NCBI RefSeq assembly: GCF_000830005.1
Contig: NZ_CP010407.1
Span: forward strand, 8,754,001 to 8,818,000
Length of the DNA: 64,000 nt
Source: Streptomyces vietnamensis
GTDB taxonomy: Bacteria; Actinomycetota; Actinomycetes; Streptomycetales; Streptomycetaceae
Direction of reading: 5' to 3'
Part shown: positions 8,957-18,183 of the stretch, piece after piece
How the letters are laid out: the number at the start of each line of letters is the position of its first letter
Position numbering within the stretch: position 1 is the stretch's first letter
The notes under the pieces: model-generated
The model's input: the letters and a program-made list of their open reading frames with translations, nothing else
What the model was told of the DNA's origin: nothing
Database searches by the model: none
Program-made: the position numbers and the translations under genes

Positions 8957-9358
8957 ATGGTTGGGAGAGTTGGGCACATCATTTTCGCCCTCGGGCTGGT
9001 TGTCGGGGTCCTCACGGGCTGTGCCAAGGCCGACGAGGGCGCAGAGGCCGTCCGGGAGACACCGTCTCTCCGGGAGACACCGTTCGTCCGGACGACACCG
9101 TCCCTCCGGACGATCCCCTTCGACCTCTATACGCATTGCGGAATAGACGAGGCCCGTATCGGCGCGACGTACTTCGAAGCGGAGACCCCGCTGTCGGACG
9201 GCTCGGGAAATCCGCCCGACGGGTGGGACAACCCGAGCCAGCACGGCACGATGACCTTGAAGTCCAAAACGGAGGCCGTCTTCACCGACGACGCCGGGCA
9301 CGTGGTGAAGTTCCATGCCCGGCCGGGTGCGAGTGCCTTCAAGCGTATCTGCGCGTAG
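8957..9358 (+). CDS. Small lipoprotein with TP-rich repeat linker
   Basis: This 133-residue protein has a lipoprotein signal: a short charged start (MVGRVGH), a hydrophobic core and the lipobox LTGC at residues 16-19, so it should be lipidated and held on the outer face of the membrane. Residues about 31-54 contain a degenerate tandem repeat (RETPSL, RETPFV, RTTPSL, RTIPF) that looks like a linker. The rest is a small globular domain with two further Cys (near HCG and RICA) that could form a disulfide. Function unknown. ATG at 8957 fits the signal; the ribosome site is weak. Confidence 0.7.
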   Translation: MVGRVGHIIFALGLVVGVLTGCAKADEGAEAVRETPSLRETPFVRTTPSLRTIPFDLYTHCGIDEARIGATYFEAETPLSDGSGNPPDGWDNPSQHGTMTLKSKTEAVFTDDAGHVVKFHARPGASAFKRICA

Positions 9359-9360
9359 TG

Positions 9361-9425
9361 GGCCGGCACTGGTCGTCCCACTGGTCGTCCGGGAAGGGGC
9401 CGGATCTTGGTCGGCGCTCTGTGGC
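9361..9425. repeat. Partial copy (D) of the CCGGATCTTGGTC element
   Basis: The string CTGGTCGTCCGGGAAGGGGC plus CGGATCTTGGTCGGC closely matches one end of the elements at 33.2, 41.1 and 44.6 kb. Only that end is present. It lies in the gap after the lipoprotein gene; the rest of 9359-9577 holds no gene. Confidence 0.45.
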
Positions 9426-9577
9426 GGTCCGCTCCAGGGCCCCGCCCGGACGCCTGCACGGCCTCCCAGGACCTGGCCGTCGGTGCGGCCCCTTCCGGAG
9501 AAACGTGGACGGCGCCCTGCCGTGCCTGAGTGGCGCCGCGTGCAGAGCCCTGGCTCAGCCGCGTCCGGAGCCCCGGC

Positions 9578-11056
9578 TCATTCGACCGGCCATGTGTGAG
9601 CCGGAGCGTTCATGTGCATGTAGTCGAGGTACTGCTGCGTCATCCGCCGCAGCGCCTGATGCCGGTCCACGTGGTCGATGTCCTGGATGTGGTGGAACAT
9701 CTCCGACTGCCATACCGCGCCGTTGCGGCCGCTGACGCACCGCTGCTCGATGATCCCCAGCAGCGGCTCCCGCCAGGCGCTGTCCATGCCCCACCGCTCC
9801 AGCCCGCGGTCTGCGAGCGGCAGCAGGCGGCGCAGCACCAGTTCGGTCACGGGAACCTCACCCATCCCGGGCCAGTACAGCTGCGCATCGATTCCATGCC
9901 GGGCTGCGGCATACAGATTGTCCTCAGCAGCCGAGAACGACATCCGCGACCAGACCGGCCGGTCCTCGTCGACCAGGGCGCGGACCAGGCCGTAGTAGAA
10001 GGCGCCGTTCGACAGCACGTCGGCCACCGTGGGCCCCGCGGGCAGCACGCGGTTCTCCACCCGCAGGTGCGGTACGCCGTCGACGACGGCGTAAACGGGG
10101 CGGTTCCACCGATAGACCGTCCCGTTGTGCAGCGTCAGCTCGGCAAGTTCAGGGGTCCCTCCCTCGTCGAGCGTCTTCTGAGGATCCTCGTCGTCGCAGA
10201 GCGGCAGCAACGCCGGGAAGTACTGCGCATTCTCTTCGAAGAGATCGAAGACGCTGGTGATCCACCTCTCGCCGAACCACACCCGGGGCCGGACTCCCTG
10301 CACCTTGATCTCCTCCGGCCGGGTGTCGGTGGCCTGCTCGAACAGTGGAATACGCGTCTCGCGCCACAGCTCCTTGGAGAAGAGGAACGGAGAGTTCGCG
10401 GCCAGCGCCACCTGTACCCCGGCGACGGCCTGCGCGGCGTTCCAGTGGTCCGCGAACTCGTCCGGCGACACCTGCAGGTGGAACTGAGTGCTGGTACACG
10501 CCGCCTCCGGCGTGATCGTGTCCGCGTAGGTGCGCAGCCTCTCCACCCCGTCCACCGCGATCAACAGGTCCTCGCCCCGTGCGGCGAAGATCTGCTCGTT
10601 CAGCAGGTGGTACCGCGGATTCTCGGAAAGCGACGCCGGACCCACGTCCTTCAGCTCCAGCGTCGGCAGAATTCCGATCATGACCAGGTGCGTCCCGATC
10701 GCCGCGGCTTTCTCCTCGGCGTGGTTGAGCGCGTCCCGGATCTCCTGTTCCCAGGATCCGGGGCCGCCCGCGGTGAGCTGCCGCGGATCGATGTTGATCT
10801 CCAGGTTGAACCGCCCCAGCTCGGTCGACCAGGACGGGTCGGCCAGCGCCTCCAGGACGTCCGAGCCGCGCATGGCGGGCTCCGCGGCTTCGTCCACGAG
10901 GTTCAGTTCGATCTCCAACCCGACCTGCGGCCGCTCGAAGTCGAACCGTGACTCCCTCAGCATCTGAGCGAACACGTCGAGGCACGTGTGCATCTTGTTC
11001 CGGAACCGGCGACGGTCGTCACGGGTGAACTCCAGCGCCGGAACGTCGCGTCCCAT
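9578..11056 (-). CDS. Glutamate-cysteine ligase family protein
   Basis: A 492-residue protein of the carboxylate-amine/glutamate-cysteine ligase (GCS2) type. Visible blocks include GLEIELNLVDE near residue 45 (metal and glutamate site), ELGRFNLEINIDPR, TQFHLQVSPDEF, LAANSPFLFSKELWRETR, and RVENRVLPAGPTVADV. The family makes gamma-glutamyl peptide bonds with ATP. Streptomyces uses mycothiol rather than glutathione, so the physiological product is uncertain. ATG at 11056 is preceded by a GGAGGG-like site. It appears monocistronic. Confidence 0.85.
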   Translation of the reverse strand: MGRDVPALEFTRDDRRRFRNKMHTCLDVFAQMLRESRFDFERPQVGLEIELNLVDEAAEPAMRGSDVLEALADPSWSTELGRFNLEINIDPRQLTAGGPGSWEQEIRDALNHAEEKAAAIGTHLVMIGILPTLELKDVGPASLSENPRYHLLNEQIFAARGEDLLIAVDGVERLRTYADTITPEAACTSTQFHLQVSPDEFADHWNAAQAVAGVQVALAANSPFLFSKELWRETRIPLFEQATDTRPEEIKVQGVRPRVWFGERWITSVFDLFEENAQYFPALLPLCDDEDPQKTLDEGGTPELAELTLHNGTVYRWNRPVYAVVDGVPHLRVENRVLPAGPTVADVLSNGAFYYGLVRALVDEDRPVWSRMSFSAAEDNLYAAARHGIDAQLYWPGMGEVPVTELVLRRLLPLADRGLERWGMDSAWREPLLGIIEQRCVSGRNGAVWQSEMFHHIQDIDHVDRHQALRRMTQQYLDYMHMNAPAHTWPVE

Positions 11057-11156
11057 TAGGCCCTCCCGAGACTCGTCGGCACGGACCCTTCTCTTCAGCG
11101 TCCCACTTCAGGGCCGACCCGACCATCGAGCCGGCCCCCAGCACCCGGCAGGTGTT

Positions 11157-11552
11157 TCACCGGTGGTGGCAGTCCCAGTGGCCCTTCACCCAGACCTGCT
11201 CCCAGTGCCCCGGAACGTAGACCCACTTGTAGGACTGGTTGTGCTCCCAGTAGCCGTGGTGCCACTTCCCGTGGTTGTCATGCCGGTCCGGGTGCCAGGT
11301 GTCGTGCTTGACCCGCTTCTTCTCCCAGTGGCCCTTGACCCACGTCTTCTCCCAGTGCCCCTTCTTCCACTCGCACCGGTCGTGATGGTCGTGCCGGTCG
11401 CCGTCGTCATGGGTCACGACAGTCGTGGCGACGGACGCCGGGGCAGGAGCAGCCGCCGCCGAGCCGGCCATCCCGAGCGCGGCGCCGCCTGCCAGCAGGC
11501 CGGACGCGGCGGCACCCGCCACCAACCGGCGGACTCGCATGGTCCTGGTCAT
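11157..11552 (-). CDS. Secreted Trp/His-rich repeat protein
   Basis: The 131-residue precursor has a clear Sec signal (MTRTMRVRRLVAGAAASGLLAG, ending AGSAAAAPAPA). The mature part is extraordinarily rich in His, Trp, Lys and Asp, with at least five GHW/GYW units (KGHWEKTW, KGHWEKKR, HGYWEHNQ, PGHWEQVW, KGHWDCHH). It resembles the repetitive GHW proteins seen in bacterial envelopes and may bind metal or cell-wall polymers (inference). AAGGAGGTG lies 8 bases before ATG 11552, a strong site. No neighbour gives a clue to its role. Confidence 0.8.
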   Translation of the reverse strand: MTRTMRVRRLVAGAAASGLLAGGAALGMAGSAAAAPAPASVATTVVTHDDGDRHDHHDRCEWKKGHWEKTWVKGHWEKKRVKHDTWHPDRHDNHGKWHHGYWEHNQSYKWVYVPGHWEQVWVKGHWDCHHR

Positions 11553-12271
11553 GGAACACACCTCCTTCGAGCGAGCCGGAAGAGGAATGCGCGGCGACAG
11601 CCGGCGTGTAAGGGGACAGTCCGACTCGCGAGGCGATCGCGGGCAACCGTGAGACTCGCTGTGCACTTCGTAGGGGGTTCGAAGCAGCGGTGCTGTGGAT
11701 GAACGGTTCCCGGATTCTTGGAATGATGGCCCTGTATGACGCCTCTGTCCCAGTGTGGCATGTTCGCCATCCCCTGTCGGCGCGGAGGCCGTGCACCCAG
11801 CGTTCTGCAGGAATGCGCTGTCGCAGCGAGGGCGTGACCGAGTCGCGCCGGGCGGTGAAGCGGCGCCATGACAACGGAGGCCGGGACACGGGTGACCTGA
11901 TCGGCCACGACCGCAACCGCGCCGACCCGAGTGACGTTCTCGAGGGCGCCAGCGGGAGTCCCTGAGCCAGGTCTTCGGGACGGAGCCGAGTCCCCGCCCG
12001 AGCCTGCCGACAGGTTCGTCATCGCGGTGGCTGCGCCGAGCCTGCTGGTGGAACGATCCGTGGACTGTCTCCTACTGCGCATGACCGATGACGCGCAGTT
12101 GCTCGACGAGGACTCGGCGCACGTACTGGCTTTGTAGGTGAGTTCCAGGTTCTGGCGCAGAGCTTGGGGAGCGTCGCAGAGCGTTACTTCCCTGTTCGAT
12201 CGCGAGGAGTCTGACTCGTGTGAGACGGCATGCGCCTTGTCGTCTGACATCAGGAAATAACGCTCCCTCAG
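11553..12271. other. Intergenic, no supported gene
   Basis: A 720-base stretch between the secreted repeat protein and the ISL3 relic. A 233-residue minus-strand frame crosses it, but its composition (Ser/Arg rich, no domain, no start signal) marks it as spurious. The left part carries the promoter of the repeat protein; the right edge is probably the ISL3 terminal region. Confidence 0.5.
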
Positions 12272-13224
12272 GTGTCTGCCTGTCGCTGCTGCGGACCGTT
12301 ACGAGCGGTGATGGTGCCGGTCATGCACACTGATGCACCGTTCTGGGACTCGCTGGTGTTCGAGGGGATCGACGAGGTGGCTGTCGAAGCGGTGACGGCC
12401 GCGTTCGGCACGGTCGAGGCGGTGGCGAGAGGCCGCGCGGCCGCAGCGGCGTGTCCGGACTGCGGCCGCTTCTCGGACCGGGTGGACGACCGGTACCAGC
12501 GCAGGCTGAAGGACCTTCCGCTCGCTGAGCAGGACTTTGTGATCCGGCTGACGGTCCGGCGCTTCATCCGCGGGGCGGCAGACTGCCCGCGCCGGACGCT
12601 CGCCGAGCCGTTCTCCCGGCCGGCCGCCCCGTACACACGGTTCACCGGGCGTCTCAACCATGCCCTGGAGCGAGTGGGGCTCGCGCTGCCCGGGCGGGCC
12701 GGCGCCCGGCTGACTGCCCAGCTGGGCTTCGGCGCGGGACGGATGACCGTACTCCGGAGGGTCATGGCACTGCCCGATCCACGGTTCAGCCTCCACGGCT
12801 GCTGGGCGCGGACGACTTCGAGCTCCGCCGAGGCCAGACCTACTCCACCGTCCTGACCAGCGCCGAAGATCATTGCGTGGTCGACGTACTCCCCACACGT
12901 GAAGCCGGGCCGCTGGCCGCGTGGCTGGAGCGCCATCCTGGCGTGGAGATCATCTGCCGGGACCGGGCGGCGCCTACGCCGAGGGCGCCCGGCGCGGCGC
13001 CCGTCGGCCGGTGGGCTGAGCGCAAGAAGGCCGCACACGCCCTGGTCCACAAGATGCTCGCCCAGGGCCACTCACGCCGGGCGGATTGCCCGGCACCTGG
13101 ACTGGGGACTCGACACCGCGCTCCGGTACGCGAACGCCGTACGCCGACAAGACACCATCCGCGAGAACCGCCCCCGACCCAGCAGGCTGGATCCCTACAA
13201 GCCCTACCTCGAACGGCGATTCGC
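12272..13224 (+). pseudogene. ISL3-family transposase relic (several frameshifts, 3' truncated)
   Basis: The first frame holds the N-terminal part (CPDCGRFSDRVDDRYQRRLK zinc-finger-like start, then GLALPGRAGARLTAQLGFGA). Near 12800 the homology moves to another frame (VVDVLPTREAGPLAAWLERH, HPGVEIICRDRA, the DDE strand), shifts again near 12970, and ends with SRLDPYKPYLERRFAG at about 13222. The catalytic core is incomplete and the C-terminus is missing, replaced by an IS481 fragment. It cannot encode an active transposase. Confidence 0.85.
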
Positions 13225-13225
13225 C

Positions 13226-13482
13226 GGGGTATGCACCAGCGTCCGCAACCGCTCGATCCGTTCGATGACATCGGGTGGGGTCTGGGTCGGCGAGGATCGC
13301 GGGACGCTTGGGCGGTCCTGCAGCCCGAGTTCGCCGTGCGTGTCGTACCGGTTCCTCCACGCGGACAGGCAGGCGCGGGAGACACCGGCCTCGGCAGCGA
13401 CGCGGGCGATCGGACGGGTGCGGCAGCGCTCCACGAGCCTTCGGCGTCCCTCGATGTTCAAGGGGGCATTCGCATGCCTCAC
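13226..13482 (-). pseudogene. IS481-family transposase N-terminal fragment
   Basis: About 85 codons from GTG 13482 match the helix-turn-helix head of IS481 transposases (HANAPLNIEGRRRLVERC, then IARVAAEAGVSRACLSAW and LGLQDRPSVPRSSPTQTP). The DDE catalytic domain is absent because the sequence runs into the ISL3 relic near 13225. The GTG overlaps the TGA stop of the MFS gene (13479-13481), so no IS end or spacer remains between them. Confidence 0.8.
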
Positions 13483-14657
13483 TGGAGCACCTCCGTGCTC
13501 CGGCGGGCCGTGATGGCGGTGAGGAAGGGGAACGCGATGAGCAGCGCCACCGCGACGAGGAGTCCACTCGCCCAGAGCGGCCCGAGGTTCCTGGCTTCGG
13601 TGCTGAGGGTGGCCGCAGCGATGAGGGGGCCGACTGCGGCGCCCATGTTGAGCGCCGCGGTCGCATACGAGCCGGCCATCATAGGTGCTCCTGCAGCTTC
13701 GTAGAGGACCCGCGTAATCAGCGTGCTGCCCAGCGCGAACGACAGTGCGCCCTGCACGAACACGAGGATGAACAAGGCGACCGGCTCGTCGGCCAGCATC
13801 GCCAAGGCCGGCCAGCCGATGAGCAGCAACGGACCGCCAACTGCAATGACCGGACCGGGACGCCTGTCGGACAGCCGGCCGGCGACGGTGACCCCCACGA
13901 AGGAACCCGCACCGAAGAGCATCAGAGCGACAGAGATCCACAACTCGCCCAGCCCGGCGCTGTCGGTCACCACCGGGGCGAGGAAGGTAAGGCTTCCGAA
14001 CGTGGCCGCGTTCACCAGCGCACCGAGCAGCATCACCAGGATCAACTGCGGCCTGGCGAGCTGGGCGAGTTCCGCTCGCAAGGCAGGCCTGCCAGTTGCC
14101 TCGTCCTCATCACGTCCGGCTGGGATTCCCTTCAGGATGCCGAAAGCCGCCAGCAGGCAGAGAGCGGCGACAGCCCAGAACGTGGCCCGCCAGCCGAGCA
14201 CCGTGCCGAGCACCGAACCACCAGGGACACCGGCGATCGTGGCCACCGTCGTGCCTGACAGGAGCACGGCCAGCGCACGTCCCTTCCTGTCGGGCGGGAC
14301 CAGCGTGGCCGCAGCCGTCAAAGCGACGGCAAGGAACCCGGCGTTCGCCAGTGCGGCGACGATTCGAGTAGCGAACAGGATGGGGAAGCTCGTGGTGACG
14401 GCGCCCACGACGTGGGCTGCCGCGAAAACGAGCACGAACCCGAGAAGGCTGGCGCGCCTGGGCCAGTCACGGGCGAGCGCGGCCACAGAAGGGGCGCCGA
14501 CGATCATGCCGATCGCGAAGGCCGAGGTGAGGACACCTGCTGTCCCGACTGTGACGTCAAGGTCTGAGGCGATGTCCGGCAAGAGGCCGGCGAGCATGAA
14601 CTCCGAGGTGCCCATGGCGAAGACCGCCATGGCAAGCAGATACAGCGGCAGAGGCAT
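13479..14657 (-). CDS. MFS exporter, chloramphenicol-resistance (Cmx/CmlR) type
   Basis: A 392-residue, 12-segment major facilitator protein. The start MPLPLYLLAMAVFAMGTSEF and the following LLPDIASDLDV are the hallmark of the Cmx/CmlR/AraJ-like drug:proton antiporters, and GRLSDRR is the loop motif. It would export chloramphenicol or related hydrophobic drugs from the membrane; drug range is inferred. ATG 14657 has GGAG 9 bases upstream; an in-frame ATG at 14696 could mark a leader, and some relatives are controlled by a leader peptide. The 3' end abuts IS481 debris. Confidence 0.87.
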   Translation of the reverse strand: MPLPLYLLAMAVFAMGTSEFMLAGLLPDIASDLDVTVGTAGVLTSAFAIGMIVGAPSVAALARDWPRRASLLGFVLVFAAAHVVGAVTTSFPILFATRIVAALANAGFLAVALTAAATLVPPDRKGRALAVLLSGTTVATIAGVPGGSVLGTVLGWRATFWAVAALCLLAAFGILKGIPAGRDEDEATGRPALRAELAQLARPQLILVMLLGALVNAATFGSLTFLAPVVTDSAGLGELWISVALMLFGAGSFVGVTVAGRLSDRRPGPVIAVGGPLLLIGWPALAMLADEPVALFILVFVQGALSFALGSTLITRVLYEAAGAPMMAGSYATAALNMGAAVGPLIAAATLSTEARNLGPLWASGLLVAVALLIAFPFLTAITARRSTEVLQ

Positions 14658-15051
14658 CGAGTGGCTCCGAGGTGAGGAGAAGCACGAGAAGGTCATCTCG
14701 TCACCGCGGCCAGCCCCAAGCACCACCCGTCCCACCGCAAAAAGCGGTGCGACGACAGGGCTACGAGCTCAGTGGTTCAGGGGGCTGACGGCGTGACCGA
14801 AAGCCCCCACCTTGTCTGACTCAGGACTCGACATGACCCGCACGCTACCCGACCAGCCCCCGTCGCAGCATCTTGGTTTCCGGGCATTGGCCTGTGTCAC
14901 CAACGTCATGTCCCGCAACAGGTAGTCGCCCAGGGGCGCGCGTGGACGTTGTGAAACGTAAGTTCTCCACTCCGCGCCCCACAGCTGGTCTCCGCCATGA
15001 AAGGACTCAGTGGCGAAGCGGGCAGACCCGATGTTCACCGGGCGAGCTCTA
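14658..15051. other. Upstream region of the MFS gene, no clear gene
   Basis: About 390 bases. A minus-strand frame crosses it (containing WGAEWRTYVSQRPRAPLGDYLL) but has no family match or start signal. It should hold the MFS promoter and possible attenuator; a small stem around GAGATGACCTTCTC is visible just upstream of the MFS start. Confidence 0.4.
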
Positions 15052-15324
15052 TCACCCATAGTGGCTGAGCCGGGAGTGCCCGCAGTGCTCTCGCGGGCAA
15101 GGGGCGTCGGGATGGTGGGGTGTCGGCACATACGCCCGACATCCGCACTTCAAGCACGAGGTTTCGTCGTCATCGTTGGGGCCGCCATTGATGCCCACTG
15201 CCTTCAACCTCGCACGGGCCTCCTGTGGGGCCATCCGGAGTTGCTCCTCGGCCTCATCGAGGGCGGCAGTGTTCCGCTCGTACACATCCTTTTGGGCGTC
15301 TGTCAGATCATTCCCGCTTGCCAT
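15052..15324 (-). CDS. Small hypothetical protein with a Cys4 zinc-finger-like tail
   Basis: The 90-residue protein starts at ATG 15324, overlapping the end of the upstream gene by 17 bases, so the two are translationally coupled. Residues about 1-55 are a charged helix (LTDAQKDVYERNTAALDEAE). The tail has CLKCGC and, after a Pro/His linker, CPREHCGH, which could bind one zinc. No enzyme motif is present. Confidence 0.7.
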   Translation of the reverse strand: MASGNDLTDAQKDVYERNTAALDEAEEQLRMAPQEARARLKAVGINGGPNDDDETSCLKCGCRAYVPTPHHPDAPCPREHCGHSRLSHYG

Positions 15325-15823
15325 TGCTCTGCGACCCACGCAGGGCCTGTTCCCAGAGGTTCAGCCCCGCGCGGAGGAGTTCGCGCACGGCCGCGGTCTC
15401 CTCGTCCGTCCAGGCTCCCTCGTCAGCGGTCGGTTCGAGAGCTTCGCCGCCGAAGATCTTTTCGTAAGCGCTGTCGTGGATCGGCCCTTGGAAGGGGAGG
15501 GAGGGGCCGGCCTTCAGGCTGTGGGAGAGGTCTTCGAGGAAGTTCCACGCGTCCAGCAGCAGTCCTGCCGTGACCGAGCCACGGTCGGGGTGCTCGACCC
15601 ACTGCCGTACGACGTCCAGATCGAGAGTGGCTTCGCCCTCCCAGACGAGCTCCCAGCCGTTGCGATCACAGTATTCCTGCAGCGTCTTGCGGTCTTGGAA
15701 CGCCAGGAGTCGTCCGAGGTCGTCAACGACGAGCGCATCGGTGGCATCGCCCTCCCCGGGCTGCCAGATCAGCGTCAGGTCCCCTCTCCTGGTCGCGATT
15801 CGGTACGGATAGTAGTCAGCCAT
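15308..15823 (-). CDS. Hypothetical protein, first gene of a two-gene operon
   Basis: 171 residues from ATG 15823 with GGGAGA 5 bases upstream. It is soluble and acidic, with a beta-rich first half (YPYRIATRRGDLTLIWQPGE, ALVVDDLGRLLAF) and a helical second half (WTDEETAAVRELLRAGLNLWEQAL). I do not recognise a named family. The overlap with the next gene suggests the two products work together. It is followed on the right by an IS701 relic, so the promoter region may have been rearranged. Confidence 0.72.
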   Translation of the reverse strand: MADYYPYRIATRRGDLTLIWQPGEGDATDALVVDDLGRLLAFQDRKTLQEYCDRNGWELVWEGEATLDLDVVRQWVEHPDRGSVTAGLLLDAWNFLEDLSHSLKAGPSLPFQGPIHDSAYEKIFGGEALEPTADEGAWTDEETAAVRELLRAGLNLWEQALRGSQSNGKRE

Positions 15824-15891
15824 GCGGGTCTCCCTGGTGCCGCGGCGGCATTCGCCGCGTGGGTCATCCTGCCTGCAATGATCGTCGTGTG

Positions 15892-17246
15892 GTGACATCG
15901 GATCAGGTGGAGCTGTGGGGCGCGGAGCTGGCCGGTCTGGGGCCGCGGATCGGCTGGGTGTTTCGAGAGGTCAGAGCCGCGAGCGACAGCAGTCACCTAC
16001 GTCAGGGGGCTGCTGGCGGACGTGCCGCGCAAGAACGGGTGGCAGTTGGCTGAGCAGGCCGGTGCCGCGATGCCCTGGTCGACACAGCGGCTGTTGGAGG
16101 CCGCCCGCTGGGATGCGGACCGGGTCCGCGATGTGGTGCTGTCCTACGTGGTCGAGCGTCTGGGCGAGGCCGACGCGGTGCTGGTCCTGGACGAGACGGG
16201 GTTCTTGAAGAAGGGCAACCGGTCAGCGGGCGTTCAGCGGCAGTACACGGGCACGGCGGGGCGGATTGAGAACTGCCAGGTGGGGGTGTTCTTGGGCTAC
16301 GCGTCCTCGCGCGGGCGGGTGCTGATCGACCGGGAGTTGTACCTACCGGACGAGTCATGGGTGCGCGACGCAGGTCGGCGCAAGGATGCGGCGGTGCCCG
16401 ACGAGGTGGGCTTCGCCTCCAAACCGGAGCTGGGGCGTCGCATGCTGGCCCGTGCCCTGGCGGCCGGGGCTCCGTTCGCGTGGGTGGCCGCGGATGCGGC
16501 CTACGGGCAGCATCCGGTCTGCGGGAATGGTGCGAGGCGCAGTCGCTGCGGTATGCGATGGCGGTCCCGCCGCACTTGAAGGTTATGGCGGACGGCCGCT
16601 CTGTCCAGGTTCGCACCTTGCTGCCCCGCATCCCCGGCGAGGCGTGGGAGCGGCGTAGTTGTGGTCAGGGCTCCAAGGGCATGCGGCGTTACGACTGGGC
16701 GACCGTTGAGGTGGGGATGCGACACTCGGCCAGACCGGGCGCAGTACTGGCCGCACCGGCCGCAGGCTTCGAACACCTGCTGTTGGTCCGGCGTTCCATC
16801 GCTGATCCGGCCGAGATCGCGTTCTTCCTCGTCCACGCGCCAGTGAGGACCGTGCTGGCGGAGGTGGCGGCCGCGGTGGGTGCGCGGTGGTCGGTCGAAG
16901 AGTGCTTCGAGACCGCGAAGAACGAGTGTGGCCTGGACCAGCACGAGGTCCGCAAGTGGCCGGCCTGGTACCGACACATCACGCTGGCGATGCTCGCCGC
17001 CGCCCTCCTGGCGGTGATCCGCGCCGACCACCCGACTCCGGGGGCAGTCACTCGGGACGAATCAGTCTGATTCGCCTGTCCTGCAATGAGATCCGAAAGC
17101 TCCTCGCGCGCACACTCCTACGGCCGCTCAACGACCTCGCCCACATCCTGACCTGGTCTCGCTTCCGCCGCCATCACCAGGCCCAGGCCAAGATCAGCCA
17201 CTGGCGACGACGCGACTACCCTCACCACCTACCAGTGCCGCTGTAG
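15892..17246 (+). pseudogene. IS701-family transposase relic (three frameshifts)
   Basis: The reading frame starts at about 15892 (TSDQVELWGAELAGLGPRIG), shifts near 15970 into the frame with ADVPRKNGWQLAEQAG and the DDE strand VLVLDETGFLKKGN, shifts again near 16520 (REWCEAQSLRYAMAVPPH, then WSVEECFETAKNECGLDQHE with the catalytic Glu), and a third time near 17060 to the tail EIRKLLARTLL ending at 17246. All the domain pieces are present in order, so it is a full-length element disabled by small indels. Confidence 0.85.
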
Positions 17247-17251
17247 TACTA

Positions 17252-18182
17252 GGCCGTGTATCGAAAGTGGATCTTGGAGCGTGAATGATCACGGTTCATG
17301 GGTCGGGGAGATCTCACGGACGAACAGTGGGCAGCGCTGGAGGCGTTGCTGCCGAAGGGGAGGAAGGCGGGGCGGCCGCCCGTCTGGCCTCGGCGGCGAC
17401 TGATCGACGGCATACGGTTCCGGGTCCGCACCGGTGTTCCGTGGCGGGACATCCCCGTCGAGTACGGGCCATGGAGCCGGGTCTACGACCTGTTCCGCCG
17501 ATGGCAGCGGGACGGCACCTGGCAACGGATCCTCACCCGGCTCCAGTCCCTGGCCGACGCGAAGGGGGTGATCGTGTGGGACCTGAGCATCGACTCCACG
17601 GTCTGCCGCGCCCACCAGCACGCGGCCGGAGCCCGGATACAGGGCGACCTGCAGAAGGAACCACCGGGCGGCATCTTCACCGAGCCCCGTGATCACGGGC
17701 TGGGGCGGTCGCGCGGCGGGTTCACCACCAAGCTGCACCTGGCCGTCGAGCAGGGCCAGAAGCCCATGTCGATCGTGATCACGGCAGGACAGCGCGGGGA
17801 CTCGCCGCAGTTCGAACCCGTGCTGGAGAAGGTCCGCGTGCCCCGCATCGGGCCGGGCCGGCCACGCGTCCGCCCCGACCGCGTGCGGGCCGACAAGGCA
17901 TACGCCTCCCGCAAGAACCGCGTCTACCTGCGCCGCCGCGGGATCCGCTGCACCATCCCGGACAAGGCCGACCAGGCGCGCAACCGTCGAAGGCTCGGCT
18001 CCCGCGGGGGCCGACCGCCGTATTTCGACCCGGCCGACTACCGCGAGCGCCATGCGGTGGAGTGCGGGATCAACCGCCTCAAGAGGAACCGCGCTGTCGC
18101 CACGCGGTACGACAAGCTCGCCGTCCGCTACGAAGCAACCGTCCTCGTCGCGGCCATCAACGAATGGCTTTGAGCCTCGGCC
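17252..18182 (+). mobile_element. IS5-family insertion sequence, apparently complete
   Basis: About 931 bases. The left end GGCCGTGTATCGAAAG (17252-17267) and the right end CTTTGAGCCTCGGCC (18168-18182) form an imperfect inverted repeat, with the transposase stop inside the right end. The repeat is short and gapped, so the exact borders are tentative, and no target duplication is evident. It sits directly after the IS701 relic and 2 bases from the stop of the next gene. Confidence 0.65.
17298..18173 (+). CDS. IS5-family transposase, intact
   Basis: 291 residues. Domains: an N-terminal helical part ([20 protein letters not shown]), the first DDE strand in [18 protein letters not shown], the second in [13 protein letters not shown], and the C-terminal YREN-like block [20 protein letters not shown] with the catalytic Glu. 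No internal stop is present, so it could be active. ATG 17298 is the natural start. It catalyses movement of the surrounding element. Confidence 0.92.
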   Translation: MGRGDLTDEQWAALEALLPKGRKAGRPPVWPRRRLIDGIRFRVRTGVPWRDIPVEYGPWSRVYDLFRRWQRDGTWQRILTRLQSLADAKGVIVWDLSIDSTVCRAHQHAAGARIQGDLQKEPPGGIFTEPRDHGLGRSRGGFTTKLHLAVEQGQKPMSIVITAGQRGDSPQFEPVLEKVRVPRIGPGRPRVRPDRVRADKAYASRKNRVYLRRRGIRCTIPDKADQARNRRRLGSRGGRPPYFDPADYRERHAVECGINRLKRNRAVATRYDKLAVRYEATVLVAAINEWL

Positions 18183-18183
18183 G

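Noticed and set aside
9578..11056. A glutathione pathway gene
   Set aside because: The protein matches the ligase family, but Streptomyces use mycothiol and no glutathione synthetase is nearby, so I do not assign that pathway.
11549..12250. A 233-residue minus-strand open frame
   Set aside because: Ser/Arg-rich, no start signal, no domain, and it overlaps the real secreted-protein gene on the same strand in another frame.
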